Shown here: piece after piece, positions 32,447-47,310 of the stretch | How positions within the stretch are numbered: the stretch's first letter is position 1 | How the letters are laid out: each line of letters begins with the position of its first letter | Notes under the pieces: generated by a model | The model's input: the letters and a program-made list of their open reading frames with translations, nothing else | The model's database searches: none | What the model was told of the DNA's origin: nothing | NCBI RefSeq assembly: GCF_032854445.1 | Contig: NC_088302.1 | Span: 39,252,191-39,316,190, forward strand | Length of the DNA stretch: 64,000 nt | Reading direction: 5' to 3' | Source of the DNA: Liolophura sinensis | Taxonomy: Eukaryota; Mollusca; Polyplacophora; Chitonida; Chitonidae | Translations under genes and position numbers: made by a program

Positions 32447-34424
32447 AAACTGCGGAAACAGAAAGAGAAATAATGCAGTAAAACATAATTCATATAACAC
32501 TATGCATATATGAGTGCTGTAAAATGGCCAAATCGTCGATATCCAGAGGCCGCAGTCTGTTTAATTACGACTGGACGATTTAAATAATTTAGGGAGCTGT
32601 TGGAAGACATCGTTAGTTTACAGACACTTCAGCGCACTATATATGTACTCTTGTCAACTTACAACGGAAGCAAATCCCGTACATTGGCAGGAAGTTCTAG
32701 TACATGTACACCAACAGGCGCCCATTATGTAAGACATCGGCTTAGGTGACTAGGTCCCGCTGAGATGGCTCACAAATATTCATCAGAACAGAGCTTTTAA
32801 TAGTACTGATAGCAGAACGGAGTGCATAAAATGCAGTTTTCGCCGTAATTATGGGATACACCCTTGGTAGAATTAGAGAACATCCCTGACGGCTTCACGT
32901 CAAGATAGCATCGGAAATTACAGAATAATGTACTGTACGCGTGCAATAATTAGATAGAGGATCTGTACCTTAATAAAGCAAAATCTTTTGGAATCCTAAA
33001 CAAAAACAAGAAAACGTACATGAATGTGTTTCTTTGGAATTCTATCCGGCAACATGGAGGGGTGCATATCGGAACATTGGGGGATATAAGGCAGCTAACG
33101 TAAATCTACGCCTCGAAACAGTATACCAGCGGTTAACAAAAATGGATGCTTCGGGTCAATAATTGCAAGGCCAATCCCCTTTGGCATTTAGGCACGTTCC
33201 TCCTTATTCTTGTCAACGTTTGCTTGATTTTTAAGAGTATCTCTCCGAAAGATTTACAAGCATTGCTGTATGAGAGGGTATAAGCGTAATTATTGTAAGC
33301 ATATGGATTATCAAAGGATGCAGGGTATACTCAGCGGAAATGTTGACCGCACAAGCGTCGTTGTGTTTTTGTAATAAGTTGTCAATATTTAATGCGGCGA
33401 ATAAACTCATTTATAACATCGCCCATTAACAAATTATTACACAGATTTGTGCTTTTGGAAATATTCACCCACTTGGCACCACAAACGCTATTTCGGTATA
33501 TGACCAAATATTTCGCACAAACTTCGTATTTTAAAGACAAATAAGTGTCACAAAATATTATCTTTGGTGCTGAAACTTACATTTTCTTAAACAAACGTCA
33601 CCACACTTTTTTTAAATGCACAAAAATAAAAGCATAGAATCTGGCAAAATGTGCAATTTTGCCATGGCCGAAAGTTTAGGTCATTCACCGTATTCTTTGT
33701 CATACTTACCTTCGCAAAAGCACACTGTAAGGTGAACCCGATAATACCCCTTGGCAGTCTTTTTGCACACTCGAGATATGGGGAGACAAGATTTACCGGA
33801 TTGTCACGACCGTTCTGTAGAGAGGGATGAGTCTTGATTTAAGAAACTGTGGAAGAAAGAGGCTATATAGGAACACGCATCTTGGATGTGGGTGGAGAGT
33901 TCATTCTTAATAGTACAGCAGGTGTAGTTGTTCCACTCCTACGAGTGGGCCTCATGACAATTTGCCATAGATTGTTCTGCCCACGAATAAGCTGATACAC
34001 CAATTTTCCATCGGAAACTATTGTTTACGGTCTTGTCACCATACAACGTGACGATTAGTAGCGTTAACAATGGTGCATTAACGAGACACGTCCCATATAT
34101 CCACATACTTGGTAAGTAGGTGGAGAGTGGATTAAGAAAAACAAAATTAATCTGTATCTACTTAAGAACAATGAAAAAATCTTGACATACACACAGCCAG
34201 GTTATTCGAACGTTTCATTTAGTGACAATGTCGTTGCCTTTTGTTGAACAGTTATATGGGCGGTATGGTTTATTTAACTTTATATTTATCGATCACCGGT
34301 AAGTACCGTTCGTCGAGAGATACCCTATTTTTCAAATTTAGCAGTGCAAACTAAAGATTTTGATTATAAACATCTGACTTCCGGGCTTTGCAATCGGCTA
34401 CAAACTAACAACTGGTAGAGGCTC

Positions 34425-34640
34425 CTATTTATTTAGTTTATTTATTTGATTGGTGTTTTAAGCCGTACTCAAGAATATTTCCCTTGTACGACGGTGGTAG
34501 GAAGTCGGGCAGGGCCCGGGGGAACCCCACAACCATCCGCAGATTGCTGACAGACCTTCCCATGTAGGGCCGGAGAGGAAACCAGCGTCATTGAGCCGCG
34601 CTGGCACGCTAACCACCTCGACCGCTGAGACCTCTAGATG
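34425..34640 (-). mobile_element. SINE, antisense near-full copy
   Basis: TTATTTGATTGGTGTTTTAAGCC to CGCTGGCACGCTAACCACC and GAGACCTC, covering tail, body and most of the tRNA-like head. Confidence 0.85.
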
Positions 34641-37600
34641 TTACTAGACGACACCAAACTGAAACCTGCCGATATCGGAGGAAAACAATTAACACGTTTG
34701 CATATGGAAACTAGTAAGACAGATGCATAATCTTTCTATACAGGGAGTTAATATTGCTAATCATTCCGCTGTGCGGAACCATTTCCGCTGCGCTCATTAT
34801 CGCCTTACTTTAGTTAAGACAAATACAAACCAGAACGCGCTGTGTAACACGACTGAGATCAGGTTTCAAAGATTTTATAATGTTGCCTTGACCACTGATT
34901 GAGCTACATATCCATTAACGCATGTCTATAATGCTCTTCGTCATAGAAGTTACCTCGTTGAATTTGGCGAAAGAGGATCCGAGCAGTATAAAATACGGTC
35001 TTAGTTACCTCTTGCAATCTCACTTAACTTAGTGGTGAGCATGAAAATCGCATGACAAGATCACTTTGCAATGTTGCAAGACGAGAGCGTGTGTCACAGA
35101 ATATCGCAAAAACGTGCAAAGATATAAGTAGTCATATAAGCTCTTAACTTTATGGTCCAAATAACGCCTTCGTCTACCGTCGCTAATGTGATAAGAAACT
35201 GGTCGCATTGAGTTTCCATACAAACAGGTTAACAAACACCATTACTGGGAGTAATCCATCTTCCTTGAAGCCGTTAACCAACAAAATACCTGAGTTTTTG
35301 TACCATCTAAATCAATTTGTCAGCAGACCCACATTCTTTTTCCTAAATCCCATAATAGATGTAATGAAGAATCATTCTAGTCTTGATGTAATTCGATTTA
35401 AACTGTTCTTTCTACAATTCACCCGTGTGGCATGTGTAGTCGATATTTTCCTGACATGTGGTTTTCTGTCATCTTATTTACCTTATTTCACTGGTATTTT
35501 AGACAAGCTAAAAAACTTGCCGAATGCACAGATGAGAGATGAATTCAAAAAGGGCGAGCGAAAGGTCAGATTGATATTCTTTAGCGAAACAATCAGCGTC
35601 CAGTGACCATCAAAATGTAATGGATTGTGTCTTGATTGGCCCACGGTCAACATCTGCGTAAATTTCAACCAACTCTATGCAATAGTTACTGATAGACACA
35701 CACACATATATACACCTGCAGAACACATTTTGGGGGTGGTTATAAAGTGAACTAGTTTCTATGAGGTGTGTTTTAAGTCATATTTTCCGAAGCTTCGAAA
35801 CGTTACTTGGAACTCATTAAATTCATTGACGGAAGCTGGCTTACAATTTTCCGTTTTTAGGATGTACAACAAAGCAGAAAGGAAAATTGCGCATTAAAAG
35901 CTCTGTTTGACTATCTCACTTGAATTGATAGGACGAAGCATCGGAAAAACATCTTTTTTTCTTAAATTAAATTTGAACACCAACTGAAGGAAAATTAAAT
36001 AATAGCTGGACATTTTGTCCAACATCCCGTTTGCCTGACCCCATCGCTTATATTTGGCTTAGGGATAGTATCACTAGATAGGTTGACAGATCATCCACGC
36101 GACGGCACCAGGCCAATAAACGATTAAAGATTTGGAGACCAGAAAGACCTGTTTTGCCTTCAAATGTCACTCGTAGTGACAGATTGATAGGGGCACGTGA
36201 GGTATTGTGTAACCGATGCGATATCTATAGCTGAATACATCAGCCTTACCTTAAATCGTGTCCCCCTTGATGGATTGCCTAGAACAAAAAGGTGACCGGA
36301 GGGTGTGGTTAAACCTGCATCAACATACCCACCCGCCCACTCAACGACTTCATATTCCTCGATTTCCAACTAGTATACTATCCACATTTCTCACAGGTTG
36401 ACGTGTCTTAAGATGCGAGTATGATGAGAACTGCCGACAGGAATCAAACTCACGCTACGCATACGTAATGGTCATAGAACAGTATCAGCGTGACTAGAAC
36501 TCACGACAAATTATGTACGGCCATAGGGGCTAGTAATGTGGGTAATGACATGCATCGAGATTCCCCTAAATGAAACCGTGATATTACACAATATAATGGC
36601 CTTAAACTGCTACAGTGAATGTAATTGCTCACGACGATTTATTTCAGTTGATCGCATACAGATGTCATTTTATTTTTGACGACCGGGAAAATTTTGAAAT
36701 TTCTAGATGTAAAGCAGATGGTAGCATTCCGCAAAAATCAGCAGATTCAGTGAAACCTGAATTCTGACCGTTGTATTCTATACAATTCAGTACCTGGCTG
36801 AAAGCATTTCTCAAACGTAACTTCATTAAGATTCTCTTCCCAGTAATTGGGCGATTTAAGAAAGTCATCTTTTCTTGACAGCTCAACGGTTGATGCTTGC
36901 CATTAAAAGGTTCTTATCCAGTGGGAAATGCTCTTAACAGACAGTTACTAACGGAAAATTTGTCTGCAACAGACGCCTGTCTTTATCACTCAGTACTTGC
37001 TGTTTTCCAACCAATTATCCAGCTTTGGTCAATTAAGGAGTACTATGGTTTGTGATACGATTTCCCTAATCAGTCTGGCATTGACGTGTCGGTGGCGCTA
37101 TATATACATACAACTGGGAACCCTATATCGATACAGTTTGAGGACCATAACGCCATCATGTATGCAAAATGAAAACAAAATTTTGCAAGTACTTTTACCA
37201 GAACCATGTGTTCCCTAATCATTTCCATATAGCCATTAATGTCGATTAACCATTTCAACCTACAGCTATTTGTGGCTCGATGCTCTCTTCTTTTGATCGC
37301 TTTTATTACAATCCATTTTTTTCCTGGAATGAACTCATTGACAAAACCCAAACCTACGTGGCAATTTTCCTCATGCCAGTGTAACGGTAAAACGCTAGCC
37401 CTGTCACAGTTATCGTAAATGTCGCATAGCGGGAAACGAGTACCCTAGAACGGAAGCTGACTCGTGACCTTCGGGCATCTGTTGAGAGAGAAGGAGAAGA
37501 ACAGGTGGGCGGACGTGGGTGTGAGGGGGCACCCTATACAGGTGATGGCCCTTGTCAGAGAATAACAACTCTTTACACAGATTTCTTTTTATTACTTTTT

Positions 37601-39867
37601 TTTGGAAAATCTCACGCTTTTTACATGGTTTGCCCAATTCATGATTGTGGCTGGAAAAGCGAGGAAAGACAGTAAATGGGGTAACGAGTCTCAAAACTTT
37701 TATCCAAACCATTCATTACTTCGGAGTATTCAGTAAACAGGCCATTCGAAATTATTCATGCCAGCGGGCAAACAGAATAGCGGACACTTATACTTTCTGT
37801 AGACTCAGGGAAAACATTTTAAATGTCAAGTTTTGCACAAAGCTATTTTTGTACCTTCCTGTTTGGTGTCATGGGACTTTGATTGAGGAAAGAACAGTTA
37901 ATATGGGTCAGCCTTACAGCTGATTTTGATCGTTATCTACTAATTCATCCTTGCGTGGGTGGTTCCATGACATCCCAAACAACCAAAACGAAAAAAGACC
38001 TTCTTTCCAAAAACGTTTTTGTGTAGCTGTGCCAATTGCGGATGGGCAGCTAGTTTTAAAAGACGGCGCAAGACAGACTATAAAAGATAAATTAACGATG
38101 CTGCTAGTCGTAATTAGAGATTGAAAGTGTTCCAATTTACCGCCAAGTGTTTTCGGGTTTTATTTTTTGGGGGAGGCGTGAGCGGCCGTAACATTTAAAC
38201 GGTTCCGATCCAAAACAAAAAAGCTAGCAAATTTTAATCGCAGTATAAATTAAGGAGAGGCAACAAAATTGCTCGGACATAAACCTTTTATGTCACTGTC
38301 AAATTCATATTCATTTTACAATGTTAAAGCGAAAAAACACATCCTTGAGACGGTCAGGCAGAAAACGATATCTACAGATTTAAAAAAAATAATCTCAGTT
38401 ACTATGAATGATAGATACTGAATATACATTTACATCAATACATAAATAATTCTACTATTTATACTAGTACTTGTCTAGGCGAAAAAAGTTACTGCAATGT
38501 ACAATATTCAAGCAATAGACTAGGGCTTCAGAAAGGAACGTGATGGAAAAGTCCGAAGGCACCCAGATTAAAGTATGGTTTTCTAAAGAACGTAAAACAA
38601 TTAAATTTCTTTTGGCCAAGTAAGAACTCTCTAACTGATGAGAATAACCATGCATGCATGCGTAATGAATGGTTGTACAAGGTTTCATTGCTGTACAAGG
38701 CATTCTGTTTTCTGTTGTTTGAGGATTTTCTCAACACCTGTAACTTTTTATAAATCTCGAAAACATAATTCCTGGCAGATTTTCTTGTGTTTTGAAACAC
38801 TTTGTCACAGAAAATACAATCCAACACTTATTTCTTTTAAAACTAAACGTAAAGATAGATTACTAAACATTCTGCTAACAGAACATCCTTATTGCTGATC
38901 GTTGCAGAAAGCAAATCTCCGAATCGATAGTTCCCTACTATATGTAAACCAAGCAAACCATGACCAATGGCCACATGCTGTGTCTGTCCTTTACACATGC
39001 CTTTGAAGTTCGTTTTATTATGTAGGGAAATAACAGAATGGAAATTGGAAGAGTCGGTCTGGCGTCAGGATGACATTAGTGCCGCCATGCACTTCACGAG
39101 GCTCACAGCTGGATATCTCTTCTAGGTTGGGGTAATTTGGCTAGCCTATGCTAACGCATATGTAAACAAATGCAGATCTTTGGTTATGTTTCATAGTCGA
39201 AAAAGATCAAACGCACTAATTTCAGGAGAACACGCTTTGTGCGCATCTATAGCCGAAACCTTACTATTTTGAATTACAAAGGGTATAAACATCGTTCATA
39301 TTCCAAACTTATGAAGTCGCTGATTCTCATTTCAGAATCCTTCCTAAAGCCAATCAGTCTCGTGTTAGAACTGGCGTCTCCTGCGACTGCTTTGCCTGGA
39401 TCTATCCTACGCCTAGTCAGATTTCTGATGTTTGAATGCGTAAAGTGTCAAGTGATGTAGTCGCATGACTTTTTTTTCCAATGAGGTAGAAATAATGCAA
39501 AAAGTTGCGTAAAACACTTATACACAAGCACCACACAGACACAAAAATTAGTATGCTAGTGGTAGAGTAGGCTACCGCATTTTCAAGTTAATATCTGAAA
39601 ACTTACGGAAAAGTTGAAAATAGCCATACTGTAGGCAGAAAGGGACTTGGGATGTTAAAACATTGCATAAATCTAAGTGTGATAACAGACACTGAATGTT
39701 CGTATGACTGTGACAATTAGAATAAATGTCAATAATCACAAGGTCAATTTACTAGACTGACTATGGCTAGATTTATTTCTCTTTTCTTTTTTTTCACTTA
39801 TACACGACGAAAGTAAGGTGGCCAATCCGGGTTCAAGGACTAAACATGTAGGACTAAACCAGGTGTC

Positions 39868-40078
39868 GAGATCACTAAACGATATTAGATTTAAGTCAAA
39901 ACTTCAATCATAAAAAGTCGTATGTCCCTTTCTTGTTGCAGCTGAAATTTGTTGTACAATAACTTTTCCAGACCTTACATTGTCAAGCAAAATTTTGATC
40001 GGGTAACATGACAAACTACATGTTTAATGTGGTTTGAAATTTTGACTTAAGTTAATGATCGTTTCGTGATCCCGGACC
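39868..40078. mobile_element. TIR-type MITE, copy 2
   Basis: Left GAGATCACTAAACGAT...TTTAAGTCAAAACTTCA pairs with right TGAAATTTTGACTTAAGTTAATGATCGTTTCGTGATCCCGG. It belongs to the same family as 10077-10270, with a diverged internal sequence. Confidence 0.65.
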
Positions 40079-42027
40079 CAGGAGGTGAGGCCATACACGA
40101 AAGCGAGGACTGGAGTCTGCTGTATCGTACTGATCGGGCGTTAACCGAATTCGATGAGATCAACGATTTAGGCGACTAAACCAACGGAAGCAATATAACT
40201 ATGCATAAGTCATTTTAGACAGTTTAAACATAACACAGAAAATCAGCGTGTAAGTCCACATGCATCGACATCCACTATATTATTGGTTGAGATTGTTGCT
40301 TCCATGCAGCAAGTCTTGACCAAACTGTGTTGGAACCATCTTTTTTGGAACATAAAACAGTCCTGAACTATTTACTGTCCAAAATCCACACTGCCCAAGA
40401 ACCTTTGTGGAACACTTCGGCCCGATGGAACTAAATGAAAAGGGTATGACTGTGTGGTACTGGATTGTGAATCTCTACAGGGAAATGAACACTTAAGGTC
40501 TTTCGTGTTTTTACATTTAATTCATGTTGAAATTGTCAGGCACAACGAGGAGGTGTTTCCAAACACGAAGAACAGTATCAAAAGGTTCAAACCCGAAGCT
40601 ATTGAGCCATTTAAAAAAAAATAAAAAAATAAAAAAATTTTATAAAAAATAAAAACAGAAAAAAAATATCACGCCTCACCATGATATGGTTTATGTTGCG
40701 GGTGCAAATCACGTTGATGCACGTGAGATCTGATCACTTATGCATCAGAACAGAATATATCTTTGGCTATCTATTTACGAAACATGAGCAAGTACACCAA
40801 ATATCCAGGAACATACCTGTCAGGTCCTATATACAATTGCCTGGGTACTCTACGTTCACCGTGCACTTCCTCGCGCCCAGTGTACGTGCTCTCTCCGTCA
40901 ACACGGGCCGATCAAATTGAATCGTGGGTCGAGTGGAGCCGCCAAGGTGTGATCATCTGCAATCAGGGTAAGAGCAATTTTCATACACTGCTTGGACTCT
41001 TGGGGTTCGATGAGCCAATTCTCCACGATTCATTCACGCCAGATTGCCTTATCAGGCGAACAGAGACAGCCTTTCAGTGTGATTATTGCAGCGAGCTCTT
41101 ACCACATTACCGGCTATAGTTTTCTTACCTCAACACGGAGAATCAACGGTTCTCTTGAAATATCGATCACCCAAGCCTCAGTCGTGCACGGTAAGCCAGA
41201 ATCCCCCCGACGAGTTAAGCAAGGGGGACTATAGTATTACCGGTGTTTTAGTTGCAGCCGGCTACATGAATGTAAAAACACAAGGTATACAAAGAACGTT
41301 CCAATATAACGTCACGCGCCGATCCGCTGGAACTCGTTAAAGAAAGTGTTCCGACTGCATGGTCTGTCCCTTTCTGCTGCATGCCCAAAGAAACCAGCAC
41401 TGGTTCGTGGTTATGATAGATACAGTGCTCTTGAAAAGCCGAGGCAACGAAAACATATTGCACAACAGAGGAGAAACAAAGTTGTTTTGAGTTTCACAAA
41501 TGAAACCATCACTCATTTGTCTGCACGCTATATTTAGAAGAGCAAAACAAAAACTGTGACTTGTCATGCACATCGTATATATTCTACCGGAAACGGAAGC
41601 CGTATCGCCATGATTACGTGTGACAGTCTGGCGGTAGACTGGTAAAACACATCGTATGTTCTTACTGGAAAGGGAAACCTTAAAGTCATGGTTTGATGAT
41701 ATGATGGTGTGCTGGTATAAACACGCAAAGAATTTGGACTTAGCGAACACATGGCATGTTTTAGTGTGTCCCCACTTTGTTGCTGATGTTTTAAAATCCC
41801 ATGTCTAGGTTCATTTTATACCATGTTTTGCAGCTCTTCTGTCTGTACCTGTAGTTCCTGTGCTGCACATAATATCAACTACATGTAGTATGTGTATCCA
41901 AAATTGGCTCGTGTTCATCTGTTTTTGTGCCAAACACTGTTTTCTGTATGGGCAGTCCACAAATACACTCGTCATCGCAGTTGTTTTGTGTGTTTAGCCC
42001 AGTATATATAATACTTGAACCTTGGCG

Positions 42028-42080
42028 TCAAAACAGACATTCGTACAACAGCCGTCAACCAAAATGGACGTTCAGTTGAA
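42028..42080 (+). repeat. Dispersed repeat, inverted copy at 55910-55962
   Basis: AAACAGACATTCGTACAACAGCC-GTCAACCAAAATGGACGT recurs in reverse complement at 55910-55962 with few mismatches. Family unknown. Confidence 0.6.
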
Positions 42081-42984
42081 CCCTTTTTTTTCACAGGTCC
42101 CCACTTTGAGCGAGAACCATCGAACCCATAGTTACCGTGCAAGATGGCTGCATTGTTAGATCTTAAGTATGACAATCAGTGATGCTGACACGATTATGGG
42201 GTTACGTTATCAGGCAATATTTATACAGCAAAACTGATCACGTGATACATTTGTTCTGCCTTTGCGTGATTCTGATCATGTTTTCTGGAGAGTCGCTTTA
42301 AATCTATAAAGAGGTTTTACTTAAGAATTTGTCGACTTGTTCAGACTCTTTGTACGATCAATGGGCAAGGAGCACTTAGATAAACGAGTGATTGATTCAG
42401 TGCAGATCGCATCGTCATTATGCCTGACAGGCGCCATTATCGTGTCCTAGACCGAAGTCATTCACATCCGGGCCATTGCATCCGGAGTCAGCCGAACGAT
42501 GAGCCCGTTAAACGTCTATAGTGAGTTCATCAAAGCGGATGCTGACACATCTAGACCAACACGACATAGTTTTTTTCTGTTTATGTTAAGCCTTCAAATA
42601 GGGTGAAATCAGCTTTAGATCAGATCCAAATGATAGCCTGTATGCAATTTTAAAAAAACCGTGAACCCTCAAATGCAAAAATCGATGCAACCATCAAAAT
42701 ACTCTTTGTTAAGCGACTAAGCGAAGTAACCGAGCCCATCAGTTTGGGAAACACCCTTCCTCTCACGAATTACATGTGCCAAACTTGTCTCCGGGAAATG
42801 TAGATACTAGGTATAAAGTTTGTCTGCAGCATACCGGTAGCATATCGGCATCAGAAGCCAAAGCTCTGCACATGAAATGCCCTTTGCTTGAGACAAATAG
42901 CTTGTCATCACAAAGTACCAAGCTTGTATGCACCATATATAAATCAAAACTGATTACATAATATTTAAAAATTGTCCTGTCGAG

Positions 42985-44400
42985 ATACCAAGCCTGCCTG
43001 CATTGGATGCAGAATTTGTCGAAATAAGATGGAATGCTCTTGTACGTGAGCTTATCCACATGAAATACCAAGCCTACCCACATTAGATGCCAGACGTGTC
43101 TACATGAGATTCCAAGATTACCCACATTAGATGCCAGACGTGTCTACATGAGATTCCAAGCCTACCCACATTAGATGCCAGACGTGTCTACATGAGATTC
43201 CAAGCCTACCCACATTAGATGCAAGACGTGTCTACATGAAATACCAAGCTTACCCACATTAGATGCCAGACCTGTCTACATGAGATACCAAGCCTATCCA
43301 CATTAGATGCCAGACGTGTCTACATGAAATACCAAGCTTACTCACCTTTGATGCCAGACGTGTCTACATGAGATACCAAGCCTACCCACATTAGATGCAA
43401 GACGTGTCTGCCTGAAATACCAAGCTTACTCACCTTTGATTTCAGACGTGTCTATATGAGATTCCAAGCCTACCCACATTAGATACAAGACGTGTCTACA
43501 TGAAATACCAAGCTTACTCACCTTTGATGTCAGACATGTCTACATGAGATACCAAGCCTACCCACATTAGATGCAAGACGTGTCTGCCTGAAATACCAAG
43601 CTTATTCACCTTTGATTTCAGACGTGTCTACATGAGATTCCAAGCCTACCCACATTAGATTCCAGACGTGTCTACATGAGATACCAAGCCTACCCACATT
43701 AGATGCCAGACGTGTCTACATGAGATTCCAAGCCTACCCACATTAGATGCAAGACGTGTCTACATGAAATACCAAGCTTACCCACATTAGATGCCAGACC
43801 TGTCTACATGAGATACCAAGCCTATCCACATTAGATGCCAGACGTGTCTACATGAAATACCAAGCTTACCCACCTTTGATTTCAGACATGTCTACATGAG
43901 ATACCAAGCCTACCCACATTAGATGCAAGACGTGTCTGCCTGAAATACCAAGCTTATTCACCTTTGATTTCAGACGTGTCTACATGAGATTCCAAGCCTA
44001 CCCACATTAGATGCCAGACCTGTCTACATGAGATACCAAGCCTACCCACATTAGATGCCAGACGTGTCTACATGAAATACCAAGCTTATTCACCTTTGAT
44101 TTCAGACGTGTCTACATGAGATTCCAAGCCTACCCACATTAGATTCCAGACCTGTCTACATGAGATACCAAGCCTACCCACATTAGATGCCAGACGTGTC
44201 TACATGAAATACCAAGCTTACTCACCTTTGATTTCAGACGTGTCTATATGAGATTCCAAGCCTACCCACATTAGATACAAGACGTGTCTACCTGAAATAC
44301 CAAGCTTACTCACCTTTGATGTCAGACGTGTCTACATGAGATACCAAGCCTACCCACATTAGATGCCAGACGTGTCTACATCAGATACCAAACTCACATG
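42985..44400. repeat. 44-bp minisatellite with two interspersed unit types
   Basis: About 32 units of GACGTGTCTACATGAGATAC-CAAGCCTACCCACATTAGATGCCA. A second type reads GAAATACCAAGCTTACTCACCTTTGATTTCA. The types alternate in places, producing 88-bp and longer higher-order blocks. Confidence 0.92.
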
Positions 44401-44917
44401 ATATACAAAAATGTCCACCTAAAATGCAAGGTTAGTCTTCTCAAACCGCCAATCTTCTTTCACTCCTTACCAAGTATATCGATATGATATTCCATCAGCT
44501 AGTCTACATTAGTTCAATCTTGTCTGTACGTGACATCTAACACAAGACCCTAAGCGTCTCCTCACGCGACTGAACGAAAATGAGACCAGCTCGTCTACAA
44601 GAGAGATTCCAACATTGTCAGCATGATGGTCTGGTTACAAATGTGAAATGAGTTTGAGCAAAGGGTAGCTGCGTCTTGTGAAGTGAAAATTAGCCGTTTT
44701 TCATTTAATAGTTAAACCCTTAAAGTTCATACAATTTGTAAAATTCGACAAGCCGCACCGTATGAAAGAGATTTATTAAACACTGTTGTTCTATTTTCGT
44801 TCACGTAATCGATTTCCACTATATACTGACAATGTTGTTATTGCTTTATTTTTCTCCATAACCGTTTATTATTTAAAATTCCCAACGCATTATTATAAAT
44901 TGTCTCTAACGCCTTGA

Positions 44918-45182
44918 TGGGCTTCTGTGGCCGAGATAGTTATCACGCCAGTACGGCGCAATATTCAAGGAACCTCTACTAGTGCGGTCGCTGTTCAAGT
45001 CCAGCACAAGCTTGCTTCCTCTCCGGCCTCTACGTGGGAAGGTCTGTCAACAACTTGCGGATGATCATAGGTTTCACCCAGGCTCTGCCTGGTTTCCACC
45101 CATGCATCATAATGCTGACCGCCGTCGAAAAAGTGAAATATTCTTGAGTACTACGTAAAACACCAATCAAATAACTAAATGT
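44918..45182 (+). mobile_element. SINE, sense near-full copy
   Basis: Head GGGCTTCTGTGGCCGAGATAG, box B CTGTTCAAGTCCAGC, body ATAATGCTGACCGCCGTCG and tail ACGTAAAACACCAATCAAA. Confidence 0.88.
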
Positions 45183-46793
45183 AATGCCTTGGAACTTATT
45201 ATATAAGAATGAAAACCCTAAGATTTTTATTATAGTAAAAAAAAAAAGTAAGGATTTCCATTTTAAACTGCATTACGATTCTTCATTTCAGTGCATATCT
45301 ATATTAAAATACCTGTGAAAAGTAGTACAATAATTACCACGATGGTATATACGTGTCCTATATACATATGGCGTTCGTAATTTCCTATATAGGCTACAAA
45401 TTTTGTCGGGGAAAGAACACTGGTGACTGTCCTTTAGGTCGCGAAAAGACTTCATTCTGTCCTTCAATAAGAAGTTCTAGTTAGGATTGCCTACTTTCTA
45501 GGAAATTAAAGTCTGTTACCTGAATATCGGTGATTTCACTGTGTACCGTAGCCATAGCCGTTCCCAAAACAGGGATGGTCAACGGCTCTATTCCACAAAA
45601 TCCAGCAAGTGGCAAAGTTTGTACAAGCATGACATGTAAGTATAGCTGACAAGGTGAACATAATAGCATCGTATGTATGAACGCATTGAACGCTTTGTGA
45701 AACTCTCGAAGCCGGGAGATCTGGGAACAAACTCGGGTCGTGCCATACATTGTCCTCATGACTTCTCGCCGTTGTTTGACTGAAAAATTGCTAAATGCGA
45801 CGAAAGCCCCCCAAAGCATACATGCATAAACATGCTTTGTGAAACCGAATGACAACCTCTTATTTATTACTTTGAAATGAAAGAATCTTATTTTGACTGA
45901 TAAAAATAAATCAACTGCAGCCTGCAGTAGTACTCATAATATGGGCATGAATAAGTAATTGGTGTTTAGTATTTCGGCAGTATTTAAGCCATATCATTTC
46001 GACATATATAATTTAAGAGACTACCATTTGTTCATACCATCATACAATAAATGCACATTAATTGTATCCATTTGTTGTATTTCTCACCCATACAGGAAAT
46101 CGTGCCTTTTCTTCAATCCAAATTTACATCGCGCCTCTACCCACACCGACAATCAGACTCACACCCTACCCATATTTCCAACCTTATAGAATCACACTAT
46201 TTTCCAACAGGGCAAACGTTTGAGAAATCGAGATCACTGAGCTCTGTTCTAGGCATTTTGGATGTTGTGGGGAGGACACAAACATTGCAAGTTGTCTAAT
46301 TTTAGATGATGTTAAGAATACTACATATATAAGGTAATATTTGTTTTCCTACGCGCTATCCATTTCAGCCCACAAGTTTACAAACATCAGTAATCACAGC
46401 GGAAGGCTCAGCGCATTAATTTGACGAGTTCGGCGTCAGATATCTTCACACATCAGACGAAAAGTGGTGTATTTACACTCTCCCTTCTACGCCAAGGCCA
46501 GCTCGTCGTGTTTTTGTTAACTGTGGTATTCATTAGCTCATTTCAAACTGTTATTTTAGAATTTGTTTTCACCCCAGAAGATAGTCCGTGTAGGTGGACA
46601 ACCCACGCTCGAATAAAAGAAACAAGCCCACTTCCATCTGCTTGGAGTCACTAGGGAATGTGCACCGACTAGAAATAGTCCTACAGGATAGATGTATAGC
46701 TCAGGGCCATAGCTTTGCCATTATTCATCAGGAGCGCCAAGTCAGTAAGCCAGGCATCACGAATAAACGTAGATTTTTGACCCGTGCTGTTTA

Positions 46794-47310
46794 TCATAAT
46801 GCTGACATGATGACATCCATTAGGCATATGTTTCTTGCAAACTTTTCAAAATTATGCTATGACCTGATTTCCACTTCCCTACAACTTTGTCTAACAAGCA
46901 CTGTTGTTTATGTCTCATTCCCTACTCTCCAAAATAATCTGTTAAATTTAACAGAAAGCCTGTTGTCTGATTGATGCTAGAATGTATTCTGTTAATGCAG
47001 CAGATTATTCTGTTTAAAAATGTAGCACAAATGGTCTAATCATTCAATATAAGGACTTTGGGGATAATAGGATCATACGTTGAATATGACACAGTATTAT
47101 GTTATAATAACAGAATACATTCTAGTATCGCTCAGACAACAGGCTTTCTTTTAAACTTAACAGATTCTTTTTGGAGAGTAGCGAATGAGACATATACAAC
47201 AGTGCTCGTTAGACAAACTTGAAGAAAAGTTGAAATCCGGTCATAGCATCATTCCAACAAGTTTGCAAGAAACATACGCCTAATAGATGTTATCATGTCA
47301 GCATTATGAC
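46794..47310. repeat. Long foldback (inverted) repeat
   Basis: Arm 46794-46996 is the reverse complement of 47106-47310, by eye nearly 90% identical over about 205 bp. Shared stretches include GCATATGTTTCTTGCAAAC (one mismatch), AAAGCCTGTTGTCTGA and CTAGAATGTATTCTGTTA. The arms enclose a ~110-bp spacer. GTAGATTTTTG at 46769 and its complement at 47347-47357 suggest the arms extend further with an indel. The plus-strand ORF 46594-46974 falls in the left arm and is not considered a gene. Confidence 0.85.

Larger units (their letters stand above)
31697..42984. other. Intergenic, no gene recognised
   Basis: AT-rich sequence upstream of the minus-strand hydrolase gene. ORFs such as 35208-35606, 40763-41119 and 41337-41750 lack recognisable motifs or splice context. 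It contains the nested hairpin, one SINE, one MITE and A-rich tracts (40612-40668). Confidence 0.6.

Noticed and set aside
35208-35606. 132-codon plus-strand ORF with hydrophobic parts
   Set aside because: AT-rich, no family recognised, no splice partners; probably chance.
46594-46974. 126-codon plus-strand ORF
   Set aside because: Lies largely in a foldback repeat arm, has no recognised domain, and the other arm is not open.
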